Both the position numbers and the translations under genes were made by a program. Under the pieces are notes generated by a model. It worked only from the letters and a program-made list of their open reading frames with translations. It made no database searches and was not told the origin of the DNA. A stretch of 64,000 bases of DNA from Catalinimonas alkaloidigena (GTDB taxonomy: Bacteria; Bacteroidota; Bacteroidia; Cytophagales; Cyclobacteriaceae), in contig NZ_JAQFIL010000001.1 of NCBI RefSeq assembly GCF_029504655.1, positions 5,647,001 to 5,711,000 on the forward strand, given 5' to 3'. The stretch's first letter is position 1. Every line of letters begins with the position of its first letter. Of this stretch, positions 8,692 through 17,764 are shown in pieces.

Positions 8692-9507
8692 CTAAACTCC
8701 GCTAAAAGAACTGAAGCCTCCGTCTACCGGAATGATGGTGCCGGTTACAAATGTAGAAGCATCGCTGCACAGGTAAAGCACTGCTCCATTGAGTTCTTCC
8801 GCCTCACCGAAACGCTGCATAGGTGTATTCTTGACAATGGTCTGGCCTCTCTCAGTCAACGAGCCATCTTCATTGGTCAACAGCTTTTCATTCTGTTTTC
8901 CAATAAAAAAGCCGGGAGCAATCGCATTGACGCGTATGCCATCACCAAATTTCATCGCCATTTCCATAGCCATCCACTTGGTAAACATGTCAATACCTGC
9001 TTTGGCGATAGAGTAGCCCAGTACCCTGGTGATAGAGTGGCTTGCTGCCATAGAAGAGATATTGATGATACTGCCTGATTTCTGCGCTGCCATGGCCTTA
9101 GCAAAGACCAGCGTAGGTAATACCGAGCCCATCAGGTTGAGGTCCAGCACCTTCTTAAGAGCGTCAACGGATACATCAAAAACGGTCTGCTCAGGAGAGA
9201 CTGTAGCCCCTGGCATATTCCCTCCGGCGGCATTGATCAGCACATCTATCGTTCCCCATTGCTGTAAAATTTTCTGGTTTACCTCTTCCAGACTTTCTTT
9301 GGAAGTCACATCACAGGCAAAGCCTAATACCTCGTCTCCCACTGCTTTCAGCTCCTCTACTCTTTTATGGGCAGAAGATTCGTGCAAACTTAGAATGGCA
9401 ACCTTGGCGCCTTGTTCTAATAGTGTTTTTGCCATAGCGCCACCTAACACCCCTCCTCCACCGGGGATCACGATGACTTTTCCTTTTACGTCAAATAGGT
9501 TATTCAT
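8692..9507 (-). CDS. D-mannonate oxidoreductase of the SDR family (fructuronate reductase)
   Basis: A short-chain dehydrogenase predicted to interconvert D-fructuronate and D-mannonate with NAD(P)H. The Rossmann glycine motif GGGGVLG is at 16-22, NAAGGNMPGA at 92-101, and the catalytic set is Ser151/Ser152, Tyr165 and Lys169 (YSIAK). The NAAGGNMPGA stretch is characteristic of the SDR-type mannonate oxidoreductases that replace the classical UxuB. It lies upstream of nothing in its own direction but next to the TRAP operon on the same strand, with mannonate dehydratase 5 kb away. Family is certain; the substrate rests on sequence resemblance plus context, and other sugar-acid SDR roles remain possible. 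Confidence 0.82.
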   Translation of the reverse strand: MNNLFDVKGKVIVIPGGGGVLGGAMAKTLLEQGAKVAILSLHESSAHKRVEELKAVGDEVLGFACDVTSKESLEEVNQKILQQWGTIDVLINAAGGNMPGATVSPEQTVFDVSVDALKKVLDLNLMGSVLPTLVFAKAMAAQKSGSIINISSMAASHSITRVLGYSIAKAGIDMFTKWMAMEMAMKFGDGIRVNAIAPGFFIGKQNEKLLTNEDGSLTERGQTIVKNTPMQRFGEAEELNGAVLYLCSDASTFVTGTIIPVDGGFSSFSGV

Positions 9508-9584
9508 ATCCGTATTGTTTAATGTTTTAATATAAGTAAGGTGACATTATTAGTTTAAATCATTGCTTTGTAGCAAGATACTCG

Positions 9585-9667
9585 CTTCAGTTTCTAACTG
9601 AAGTGGACAAATGAAGCAAAGTCTCAGACTTTGCCCTCATTCATGATTTCAGTCTTGAAGACTGAAA
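9585..9667. repeat. Array of three different short palindromes
   Basis: Three perfect inverted repeats follow one another in the gap between the TRAP operon and the SDR gene: CTTCAGTT-TCT-AACTGAAG (9585-9603), GCAAAGTC-TCA-GACTTTGC (9616-9634) and TTTCAGTCTT-G-AAGACTGAAA (9647-9667). The second can be lengthened by AATGA/TCATT across a small bulge. They share the words CAGTT/CAGTC and AGTCT but are not copies of one another. They may be intergenic repeat elements of the REP kind, or processing or termination structures for the TRAP transcript, whose stop codon is 120 bases away. Confidence 0.6.
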
Positions 9668-9787
9668 CCAGTTTTTAGTTTAATGTAAATAAGTCTTCAT
9701 ACTTATGTAAGAAGTAGGAAGCGTGAAGTTGGAAGCCAGAAGTAAAATTTCCCGCTTCTAGCTCCCTACTTCCACTTCCTGTTTCTC

Positions 9788-11086
9788 CTAAAACCCAAAC
9801 TGCCTCGGCAGCCAGAGACTGATTTCAGGAATATAAGTTACCAGCAGCAGCACAATGATCATAGCGATAAAGAGGGGAAGTAAGGGCCGGATGACTGATT
9901 GTATTTTGATGTTGGCGACACTACAGCCAATAAAGAGCACGGTGCCTACCGGCGGGGTACATAAGCCTACACAAAGGTTCATGATCAGTATGATGCCAAA
10001 ATGTACCGGGTCTATGCCCAATTGCTGAGTAACTACCGGCAAAAAGATGGGTGTAAAGATCAGTACCGCCGGTGTCATGTCCATAAATACCCCTACGAAA
10101 AGCAGTATAATATTAATGATCAGCAAGATTAAAAAGGGGCTATCACTAAGCTGTAATAATGCCGCACTCACATTCTGAGGAATCTCCTGATATGCCATGA
10201 CCCAGGATAAGCCAATGGAAGACGCTACCATCAATAATACGATGCAGGTGGTCAGACTTGTCCTGATCAATATTCCCGGCAAGTCACTCCAACTGATTTC
10301 CCGGTAGATAAAAGCCAATATCAGACAGTAAATTACAGCTACCCCTGAGGCTTCAGTAGCGGTAAATATTCCTGCTACGATACCCCCCAAGATGATTACC
10401 AGCAGCAGTAGACTAGGTAAGGCAGCCAGTAATTTGTAAATACCTTCTTTCAAAGGCACCTTATCGCCGGTGGGATAATTATGACGGTAAGCATGCGCCG
10501 CTGCGAAGCCAATGAGCGCAATACCGGTCAAAACTCCGGGTATATATCCAGCTAAGAATAAGGCAGCGATAGAGACACCACCACTCGCCAGCGAATAAAT
10601 AATCAAAATATTGCTGGGAGGAATGACCAAACCGGTAGTGGCTGATGATATATTGACTGCCGCACTGAAATTTTCGTCATACCCCTCCTTCTTCATGCGG
10701 GGATGCATGATGGTACCGATAGCGGATGCCGCAGCTCCGGCTGAGCCGGATATTGCTCCAAAAAGCATGTTAGCCAGAATATTGACTACTGCCAGCCCAC
10801 CGGGTAAGCGACCTACGATTACTTTGGCAAACTCTATGAGGCGGGTGGCAATTCCTCCGGTATTCATCAACTGACCAGCCAGTATGAATAAGGGAATGGC
10901 CAAAAGTGTAAAACTATCTAAGCCGGTAGCCATCCGCTGGGCAAAAGTGGTGACAGCAGGAAGATAGTCTATGGATAACAGCATCGTAATGATGCCTGCC
11001 AAGCCTATACAATAGGCGATGGGAACTCCAATAATGATAAAAAAAACAAAAGTGATGACCAGTACTAAGACTTCAAATACCTCCAT
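9788..11086 (-). CDS. TRAP transporter large permease subunit (DctM type)
   Basis: Sodium-coupled membrane channel of a tripartite ATP-independent periplasmic transporter. The 432 residues are almost all hydrophobic, with about 12 membrane segments, and carry typical DctM stretches such as SGSAGAAASAIGTIMHPRM and PPSNILIIYS in the first half and TPPVGTVLF near the end. The start codon shares one base with the stop of the small subunit (TAATG), so the two are translationally coupled. Order on the minus strand is binding protein, small subunit, large subunit. Neighbouring uronate genes suggest a hexuronate or oligo-uronate substrate, which is inference. Confidence 0.95.
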   Translation of the reverse strand: MEVFEVLVLVITFVFFIIIGVPIAYCIGLAGIITMLLSIDYLPAVTTFAQRMATGLDSFTLLAIPLFILAGQLMNTGGIATRLIEFAKVIVGRLPGGLAVVNILANMLFGAISGSAGAAASAIGTIMHPRMKKEGYDENFSAAVNISSATTGLVIPPSNILIIYSLASGGVSIAALFLAGYIPGVLTGIALIGFAAAHAYRHNYPTGDKVPLKEGIYKLLAALPSLLLLVIILGGIVAGIFTATEASGVAVIYCLILAFIYREISWSDLPGILIRTSLTTCIVLLMVASSIGLSWVMAYQEIPQNVSAALLQLSDSPFLILLIINIILLFVGVFMDMTPAVLIFTPIFLPVVTQQLGIDPVHFGIILIMNLCVGLCTPPVGTVLFIGCSVANIKIQSVIRPLLPLFIAMIIVLLLVTYIPEISLWLPRQFGF

Positions 11087-11562
11087 TATTGCGTTGCTGT
11101 ATGTAGTTCGTTGTATGTATTATCAATTGAATAATAGGCGATGAGCAGTCCGGAAACAGGGACGACGAGGTAGACATAACCCAGAGAAAGTTGCAGAGAA
11201 GCGGATACCTGTCCGAAGATAAAGCTGGTATATACCAACCATACTCCACCCACACCCAACACGCCTAAAGCAAAAGTGATGACGAAAAAATTGATTAGCA
11301 GGTCTATATACTTTTTACTTTTTGGTGACAGACTTCCTGAGATGAGGTCAATGGCGAGGTGTTGTTTTTCTCCGGTGGCATAAGCAGAGCCTAAGAGCCC
11401 GACCCAAATCAGTAAATAGCCTGCCAGTTCATCAGTGAAGCCGAGCGGAGACTGAAAAAGGTAGCGGCTCACTACTTGCAAGCTTACATCCAACACAATC
11501 ACCGTCATTAATACAATTAGTAACCATCTTACTGTTTGATCTATTAAGTGTCTTAATCTCAT
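11086..11562 (-). CDS. TRAP transporter small permease subunit (DctQ type)
   Basis: The four-helix membrane subunit that joins the large permease and helps receive the substrate-loaded binding protein. It has 158 residues with hydrophobic segments near 12-33, 47-65, 88-110 and 130-150, and the GFTDELAGYLLIWVGLLGSA stretch, which is typical of DctQ proteins. It overlaps the large subunit by one base and follows the binding protein gene by six bases, so the three form one operon. Confidence 0.92.
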   Translation of the reverse strand: MRLRHLIDQTVRWLLIVLMTVIVLDVSLQVVSRYLFQSPLGFTDELAGYLLIWVGLLGSAYATGEKQHLAIDLISGSLSPKSKKYIDLLINFFVITFALGVLGVGGVWLVYTSFIFGQVSASLQLSLGYVYLVVPVSGLLIAYYSIDNTYNELHTATQ

Positions 11563-11568
11563 AGCTTG

Positions 11569-12555
11569 TTATTGTACCGCTTTAATTCTTTGGATAAGGG
11601 AATAAAGTTTTTCGTTCTCTCTAAAATCTTCATAGACAGATTGTACCTCTTCCTGAAAGGGTGATTTTTCAGGATAGTTGATTTCCACACCGGCCGCCTT
11701 TACAGCTTCCATCGCTTCCTGCTCAGACTCTTCCCACAGTACCCGCTGGCGCTCTACTGACTCATCGGCTGCTTCCTGTACCCATTGCTGCTCCTCTTCG
11801 CTTAGTTTGTTCCAGATGATCTGGCTGATGAGAAACACATCCGGCACCTGCGTATGCTGATCTATAGAATAGTATTTACAGACTTCGTAATGACGCGACA
11901 AATAAAAGCTGGGCGGATTATTCTCAGCGGCATCTACCACGCCACTTTGTAGGGCAGTATATAGTTCTCCCCAGGAGATAGGCGTGGGGGAACCACCCAT
12001 AGCCTGTACCATCTCTATAGCGGTATTACTTTTCATCACCCTCACTTTCATGCCTTCCAGATCCGAAGGGGTATTGATGGGACGATCTTTGGTGTAAAAG
12101 CTGCGGTAGCCGGAATCATAAAAGCCCAATCCCTTGAGCCAGTACTTTTCTCCCGACTGCAGGATTTCTTTTCCAATCTCTCCATCCAGCACCTTGAAGG
12201 CGTGCGCTTTGCTCTCAAAAAGGTAAGGGAGCCCCATTACTTTGTACTCTTCAGCAAAGCTTTCCATTACCGCGGCCGATACTTTGGTCATGGCAAGGCT
12301 GCCAAACTGCAGCATCTCCAGACATTCTCTCTCCGCGCCTAGCTGTTCACTCGGATAAATTTTGAGTTGTAATTTTCCACTGGATTTTTCCTCCAGCCGC
12401 TCTGCCATAAATACCATTGCCTTATGTACAGAATGGTCGGCTGATAATCCATGACCGAGTCTCAGTACCCTAACCTCATCTTTATCTTTACAAGCGAAGA
12501 GTATCAGCAGTAATAACAGCCAGCAGTTTTTTTGTAACAGGAAATTTTTGCTCAT
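11569..12555 (-). CDS. TRAP transporter substrate-binding protein (DctP type), lipoprotein
   Basis: Captures the substrate and hands it to the TRAP permease. The product has 328 residues with a hydrophobic leader ending in LFAC (lipid Cys22), so it is probably tethered to a membrane rather than free in the periplasm. The DctP fold is shown by LGHGLSADHSVHKAM near residue 33 and by GMKVRVMKSNTAIEMVQAMG, where Arg172 is the conserved residue that binds the carboxylate of the substrate; ENNPPSFYLS (211-220) is also typical. First gene of the TRAP operon. A sugar acid such as glucuronate is the likely ligand from context. Confidence 0.93.
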   Translation of the reverse strand: MSKNFLLQKNCWLLLLLILFACKDKDEVRVLRLGHGLSADHSVHKAMVFMAERLEEKSSGKLQLKIYPSEQLGAERECLEMLQFGSLAMTKVSAAVMESFAEEYKVMGLPYLFESKAHAFKVLDGEIGKEILQSGEKYWLKGLGFYDSGYRSFYTKDRPINTPSDLEGMKVRVMKSNTAIEMVQAMGGSPTPISWGELYTALQSGVVDAAENNPPSFYLSRHYEVCKYYSIDQHTQVPDVFLISQIIWNKLSEEEQQWVQEAADESVERQRVLWEESEQEAMEAVKAAGVEINYPEKSPFQEEVQSVYEDFRENEKLYSLIQRIKAVQ

Positions 12556-12640
12556 CTACATATAGTTTTCACACACACAATAATCTGTTCAAGAGAAGCT
12601 TGAAGTCACCTATCGTGAAGTCAATTTTTAAAAAATGCGT

Positions 12641-14074
12641 TTACTGCACCTCCGCCCGGCTCATCTCATAAGCCTTCATGGTGATGTAGTACTTGGCAAT
12701 CATATTGGCTACCTCCCATTCCGGAAGTTCACCTGCTACCAGATAGTCCAGGTACTTTTGTGTCACCTGAGAAAAGTGCGACTCATGCCCTACTTTATAT
12801 TCTTCAGGAATGATAATCTCCCAACCTACATCAGCTTTTTGCATGCTCAGTCCCGGATATTTATCACCAAGTGTTTCCAATGCAGCTTTCAATTTCTGCT
12901 CAAAGTCCTGCTGGTCTTCAACAGCTTCGGTCGGCTCCACGTACAAAGTAGGTTTGTAATTTTGCGGCTCATCCTGCCGTATGACCAGATTAGCTAAATT
13001 CCCCCGCATCATGGAGAAATGGGTGTCCAGCGCACCTTCAGGCGCTTCAAAATTCCATATTACGGATACCTTACCGTGCACACCGCGAGCAGTAAAGACA
13101 AACTCCCCATTAGAATATGTGCTCAAGACTGAATCATCTTCAATGTCTTTTTGCAGGTAATCGGGATATTCATCCAGGCCAGTTACCTTGCTAAATTGGG
13201 TAGGCGTAAGCTTCGTGGGCCAGTGGCGGGCACTGACGACCTGGGTATTGGCAGTATCTATCACCTCTTCAGGAAAACATTCCCAGAGGATCAGGTCTAC
13301 CAGGTGGGTGGATACATCTACTATTCCTTCCCCCTGCTGCTCGGTGTCAAAGAACCAGGCCGGACGAATAAGCGGGCTACCGGCCACATACTTGAAAAAG
13401 TGATGCACGCTTTCTTTGGAGATGGCCGGGTTTTCAGGTGTTCCTTTTTCCAGCTCACCAAATACTTCAGCCACTTGAGCAAGTTCCTTCTGTAGCATGG
13501 TAGTGATTTCGTATCGCTCAGTCATGATATCGTACAGGAGTACGCCTTTTTCCTGAGCTGTCTCCAGGGCAGCTTTCAAATCAGGATATTCAGAAGGCTG
13601 AATAACCATGGGCTTGTCGGCCAGCACATTCAGCCCTGCTTCCACTGAGGCCTTGATGTACTCGGTTTTCTTGGCATTGTTTCCAGACAGTACCACCACA
13701 TTGCCGGGCTGCTCTTCCATCATTTTTTCAAAGAAGTCCGGCCCAGTATATACATCTTCCTCCCAGGCGGTAGGGTCTTCCTCCCGGGTGTTAAAGCCTT
13801 CAATACGTTGCAGGTGCATTTGCAGGTCTTCACCCTCAGGGGCATATACATGCACTACCGAGTCTACTTGATCGTACATAAATTTCTGTACCAGGGCCGC
13901 ATGGAAATGTCCGGGGTCCAGGGTCATCAGCTTTACTTCTCCGGGAACTCCTGTAAAGTTATTCATCGGACTGGTTTGGTCAGAAGAGTTTTCGGTTTCC
14001 TGGGTACCGGTACATCCGGCCACTAACATCAGGGGTATGGCAAGGGCAAGGAAAGGTTGTCGTAGGTTGTTCAT
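12641..14074 (-). CDS. Secreted Gfo/Idh/MocA-like oxidoreductase with C-terminal oxidoreductase domain, lipoprotein
   Basis: Predicted NAD(P)-fold sugar oxidoreductase of the type with a 'putative oxidoreductase C-terminal domain'. The ATG at 14074 is preferred because it gives a leader ending LMLVAGC (lipid Cys20); an upstream ATG at 14116 would add 14 residues before it. The N-terminal half has a Rossmann-like fold with MTLDPGHFHAALV and VLADKPMVIQPSEYP, the latter carrying the EKP-like DKP motif of the Gfo/Idh family. It precedes nothing close downstream except the TRAP operon and lies just after a second Gfo/Idh protein and the PmoA/ThuA fusion, all on one strand. Substrate unknown; a ketosugar or modified uronate is possible. 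Confidence 0.8.
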   Translation of the reverse strand: MNNLRQPFLALAIPLMLVAGCTGTQETENSSDQTSPMNNFTGVPGEVKLMTLDPGHFHAALVQKFMYDQVDSVVHVYAPEGEDLQMHLQRIEGFNTREEDPTAWEEDVYTGPDFFEKMMEEQPGNVVVLSGNNAKKTEYIKASVEAGLNVLADKPMVIQPSEYPDLKAALETAQEKGVLLYDIMTERYEITTMLQKELAQVAEVFGELEKGTPENPAISKESVHHFFKYVAGSPLIRPAWFFDTEQQGEGIVDVSTHLVDLILWECFPEEVIDTANTQVVSARHWPTKLTPTQFSKVTGLDEYPDYLQKDIEDDSVLSTYSNGEFVFTARGVHGKVSVIWNFEAPEGALDTHFSMMRGNLANLVIRQDEPQNYKPTLYVEPTEAVEDQQDFEQKLKAALETLGDKYPGLSMQKADVGWEIIIPEEYKVGHESHFSQVTQKYLDYLVAGELPEWEVANMIAKYYITMKAYEMSRAEVQ

Positions 14075-14148
14075 GTTTTTTTCTTTACAAAATAGGCTGT
14101 ACAGGTAAGAATTCACAAACCTATACAGACCACCGTAAAATCAAAGAC

Positions 14149-15576
14149 TTATTTTGCGTAAGTGGCTCGCAGCGCATCAGTATGTTTGTAACCCCAGGGG
14201 TATCTTTGTGAGCGGGCCAGCATAGAGTTAGCCTCATCATCGTTTTTGAAGCGCTCGTTTACCGGGTCCCAGTAAAGTTTGCGGGGCACCTTCATAGCGA
14301 TATGTGATACCAGGCAGGCGCTGCAGGAACGGTGCGCCACCTCTGCCGGAGAGATGGTCGCCTTACGGCTCTTGATGCAGTCCAGCCAGTTGCCATGTTG
14401 CTCCGGGCTTTCGTACAAGTGAATTTCATCCTCACCGATTTCAGACTCCAGAATTTTTCTATCGCTGGCAGCAAAGGCTTCGGATGTGCCAAAGTTAGGA
14501 TCAGAAGAGGTAACCGCCACATTCCCTCTGGACACAAATATCCAGCCTTCAGAGCCTTCAAAACGAACACCATTAGGATACTCACCACTTACCAGCATGG
14601 TAACGCCATTATCATATTTAGCTGTTACATTGAAGTCTCCGTGCACATTCCATAAACCTGACTTAGGGAAACTAGCCGTAGCTTCTACTTCTACCGGACC
14701 GCTATATTCGGTCCCCATACCCCAGTGAGCAATATCAATATGGTGTACACCCCAGCCGGTGATCATGCCTGCACCAAACTGCTCGCACCTTAGCCAACCC
14801 GGGCGAGAATAGTCCTCCTGCGGATGTACCCGCTTCTCAGTATAGTACTCATAAGGGGTAGAACCCAGCCACATGTCATAGTTCAGATTTTCAGGGATGG
14901 GCATTTGTGGCTCTTCCTCCCCTCCCGGGTCGCCGGGCAGGCCTACTTTGATGGTATGCACTTCTCCTATCCTGCCGTTGCGCACCAGCTCGCAGGCTCT
15001 TTTGAACTGGGGCCAGGGATTCATAGAACGCTGCTGGCTACCCAGCTGAAATACCTGTCCGGTGCGGTGCATGATATTACTCATTGCCCTACCCTCCTCT
15101 ATGGTCAGAGAAGTAGGTTTTTGCAAATAAATATCTTTGCCGGCAAGCGCCGCTTCAATGGCCGGTTGCGCATGCCAGTGGTCGGGCGTACTGATGATGA
15201 CCGCATCAATATCAGAGTTGGCAAGCATTTCACGGTAGTCGTCATACATCTGTACATCAACATAGTTTTTCTTGCCCTTATTTTCTTCGTACCAGCCCTC
15301 TATGAAGCGTTTGCCATCTTCTTTGCGCTTGCTGTCTACATCACTCACCGCCATCACTCTGGCTATATCATATTTCATGGTCTCCGGTAAGTCATGTCCA
15401 CGGGCTATTCTACCGAAGCCAATCTGCCCAATATTAATTTTATTGCTAGGGGCGTTTTTCCCAAATACGGTAGAGGGTACGATGGTAGGCACAGCAAACG
15501 CTCCGGCTACCCCGATTGCAGACTTTTTGAGATAGTCTCTCCTACTAATATGATTTTTGTTCTTCTTCTGTTGCAT
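14149..15576 (-). CDS. Gfo/Idh/MocA family oxidoreductase with Tat signal
   Basis: Predicted exported sugar dehydrogenase that carries its own NAD(P) cofactor. The first 40 residues hold a twin-arginine motif (SRRDYLKK) followed by a hydrophobic segment, so it is likely exported folded through the Tat system. GQIGFGRIARGH is the Rossmann dinucleotide motif, and LQKPTSLTIEEG gives the conserved KP motif. GVHHIDIAHWGMG carries the catalytic-region histidines common in secreted Bacteroidota members. The gene lies 74 bases before the lipoprotein oxidoreductase and 114 bases after the PmoA/ThuA fusion on the same strand, so they may act together on one sugar. The substrate is not known. Confidence 0.9.
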   Translation of the reverse strand: MQQKKNKNHISRRDYLKKSAIGVAGAFAVPTIVPSTVFGKNAPSNKINIGQIGFGRIARGHDLPETMKYDIARVMAVSDVDSKRKEDGKRFIEGWYEENKGKKNYVDVQMYDDYREMLANSDIDAVIISTPDHWHAQPAIEAALAGKDIYLQKPTSLTIEEGRAMSNIMHRTGQVFQLGSQQRSMNPWPQFKRACELVRNGRIGEVHTIKVGLPGDPGGEEEPQMPIPENLNYDMWLGSTPYEYYTEKRVHPQEDYSRPGWLRCEQFGAGMITGWGVHHIDIAHWGMGTEYSGPVEVEATASFPKSGLWNVHGDFNVTAKYDNGVTMLVSGEYPNGVRFEGSEGWIFVSRGNVAVTSSDPNFGTSEAFAASDRKILESEIGEDEIHLYESPEQHGNWLDCIKSRKATISPAEVAHRSCSACLVSHIAMKVPRKLYWDPVNERFKNDDEANSMLARSQRYPWGYKHTDALRATYAK

Positions 15577-15690
15577 GTTGTATATGTTTAGGCTGTAATT
15601 ATTAGTGTGATAAATAACGAGCAGTGAATACCTTAATGAATAATGATTAACGACAAACGATTAACGAACTCATTATCATTCGTCCATGCG

Positions 15691-17682
15691 CTATTCTTCA
15701 CCTACTACCCACTGGATACCTCCCAGAATATGACGCATAAAGGTAGGGTCGGAGTAGTGTTCAATCCGGTGCCCTAAAGCAGTATACCACTGGCGTCCAC
15801 CTTCAAACTCATGGTACCAGGCGAGCGGAAACTGATCTCCAAAAATGATATCAGGGTACTCCCCTCTCTTTTCATCTTCTACGGTAGTCAGGTCGGCGGC
15901 CAGCAGCACGTGATTGCTAGGGTTCAGATGCTTTTGGTAGTAACATTCGTCCATTTCCACCTTCCACACATCCGGCAGGAAGGAGGTAGAAGGATGGTTT
16001 TTGTCCAGCACAAATACATCAAAATCCTGACGTTTTGGATGACGCAAAAACCTGCCACCCAGCATCTGGGCAAACCAGGGCCAGTCACGCTCCGAACCGC
16101 TGGCAGAATGTATGCCTACAAAGCCCCCCCCGGAACGGATATATTCCTGAAAAGCTTTCTCCTGTGCTTCTGTATCAAAAACATCATTATTGGTATTGGA
16201 AAAGATCATCGCATCGTACTGCTGTAAATCTTCTTCGGTAAAGAGGGCGGGATCCTCAGAAGCTACCACTTCAAACCCGTTTTCTTTACCTAGTTTCCTG
16301 AGGGCTTCAACACTGGCAGCTATGTTGTCATGCACAAAGCCTTCACCGTTTTTGGTGTAGACCAGTACTTTCTTCCCTTCCAGCGAAGGCAGCACACTTA
16401 CCTTAACTTTGGGCGGGTTGGCAAAATCATGCCAATAGCGTTCGGCAGTAGCACTGTCAATTTCACCATCATAAACCATCATGCGGTACTTCAGGCTGTA
16501 TTCTTTGCCGGGTTGCAGTGTCCAGTCTCTGTCCTGGGCAGGATTGAAGTTGAAGAATACATTTTCTTTTCCTTCATTGGCACCTGTCGGCCAGATACGC
16601 AACTGCTCAGGATAATTATAGTTGACCGGAGACGTCATGAACAGCACCCCTGCCTGACCTACATCGGTAGGCCCATCAATAAAGCACCAACGGGCACGTG
16701 TCCCGTTACCATCGGACTTATCATAGCCTTCGGAGGTGACCAGCGTAGCCGTTTGATCATCCCATTGCGCATTGGCGCGGAAGCCAAATCCCTGATAGCG
16801 ATACTCTTTGATGGTGAGCGGGCTATTAGGAGCATTCAGGCTGGAAACAAAATCCACCAGAAATACTTCAGCTTCCGGCTCAGTGTTCCACACCCTGATG
16901 TCCCACTCTTCATTCAGGGCTACTTCATTATTTTCAGCATTGAGGGTATCCAAGACCACATGTTCGTGTAGCGCAGTTACTTTTCCATATACATCGCCTT
17001 CCGTGACGATAGGCACACCTTTCACCTGTACTGTACCCTGGCCTTTGTAGATATTCCAGAAATCTACTTCTTCGCCTTTGTATTCGGTATGCGTCCAGGG
17101 ATTCCAGATGCCGTAATGATGGTAATGGTCAGGCGGCTGCACGCGGGTGAGGACTCCACCTTGGGGAGATTTTAGCGGGTGAATGTATCCCCCCCGACGG
17201 TAGAGAGGCGAAGCCCCTTCCGGCTCAGGTCTTAGTGCATACTGATAAGCCAGCACTTCGCTATCACCTACCTTCAATTGTATCGCCTCGCCCCTATCTT
17301 CAGCAGTGACTTTAGCACCAATTTCACTTTCACCACTGTTTTTGGAAATAAATTTGAGCTTGAAAGTTCTGCTGCCTCCGGGCGGCGTTTCTCCTCTTAG
17401 TATCCAGTGTAGCTGAGGGCGGTAGCCGGTTTCCAGTTGAGAAGGCACCGGCTTTTCCTGTCCATTGGTAATTTCTACCAATTGCAGATTATACTCTGCC
17501 AGATGTAAAGGCAAATTTTTGAGAGAAGCAGAAACAGGAGTATTTTGGCGCTGGTATTTTCCTGCTTCAACTAGCATATTGACCTCGGGGAGCGATTGTG
17601 CATGAAGCCAGGTATGTATGCCCATACAGCACAAAACAATGAAAAGGAAAATTCGGAATGCAGCTTTTGTGACAAGAAGCAT
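15691..17682 (-). CDS. Secreted PmoA-like (DUF6807) / ThuA-like fusion protein
   Basis: A two-domain exported protein of 663 residues. After a signal peptide ending near HAQ, residues about 90-420 resemble the PmoA-like/DUF6807 family (DHYHHYGIWNPWTH, EWDIRVWNTEPE, PVNYNYPEQLRIWP). Residues about 430-660 form a ThuA-like, glutamine-amidotransferase-fold domain (KKVLVYTKNGEGFVHD, GGGFVGIHSASG, PLAWYHEFEGGRQWYTALGH). ThuA-like proteins are linked to sugar utilisation, notably ketosugar or trehalose breakdown, but the reaction is not firmly known. It begins an apparent minus-strand run with two Gfo/Idh oxidoreductases, and a LacI-type operator sits 83 bases upstream of its start, so it is likely repressed by one of the adjacent LacI proteins. 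Confidence 0.85.
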   Translation of the reverse strand: MLLVTKAAFRIFLFIVLCCMGIHTWLHAQSLPEVNMLVEAGKYQRQNTPVSASLKNLPLHLAEYNLQLVEITNGQEKPVPSQLETGYRPQLHWILRGETPPGGSRTFKLKFISKNSGESEIGAKVTAEDRGEAIQLKVGDSEVLAYQYALRPEPEGASPLYRRGGYIHPLKSPQGGVLTRVQPPDHYHHYGIWNPWTHTEYKGEEVDFWNIYKGQGTVQVKGVPIVTEGDVYGKVTALHEHVVLDTLNAENNEVALNEEWDIRVWNTEPEAEVFLVDFVSSLNAPNSPLTIKEYRYQGFGFRANAQWDDQTATLVTSEGYDKSDGNGTRARWCFIDGPTDVGQAGVLFMTSPVNYNYPEQLRIWPTGANEGKENVFFNFNPAQDRDWTLQPGKEYSLKYRMMVYDGEIDSATAERYWHDFANPPKVKVSVLPSLEGKKVLVYTKNGEGFVHDNIAASVEALRKLGKENGFEVVASEDPALFTEEDLQQYDAMIFSNTNNDVFDTEAQEKAFQEYIRSGGGFVGIHSASGSERDWPWFAQMLGGRFLRHPKRQDFDVFVLDKNHPSTSFLPDVWKVEMDECYYQKHLNPSNHVLLAADLTTVEDEKRGEYPDIIFGDQFPLAWYHEFEGGRQWYTALGHRIEHYSDPTFMRHILGGIQWVVGEE

Positions 17683-17740
17683 AGGTAGCGGTTAAGTTGA
17701 TGTAAGAATCAGGTTTCGTAATTTTCTTGATTGTTATCCA

Positions 17741-17748
17741 TAAACATA
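17741..17748 (-). promoter_or_regulatory. Possible minus-strand -7 box for the PmoA/ThuA gene
   Basis: On the minus strand this reads TATGTTTA, a 7-of-8 fit to the Bacteroidota TAnnTTTG box. The palindromic operator at 17765-17786 would then cover the -33 region, a good position for repression. Confidence 0.35.
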
Positions 17749-17764
17749 AAAAATTAATTTTTAT

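Noticed and set aside
8572..9078. A 168-codon plus-strand frame over the SDR gene
   Set aside because: Mostly antisense to a gene with a full SDR active site; no family resemblance.
14824..15390. A 188-codon frame antisense to the Gfo/Idh gene
   Set aside because: Shadow of a well-supported gene.
16330..16971. A 213-codon frame antisense to the PmoA/ThuA gene
   Set aside because: Shadow of a long supported gene; no motif.
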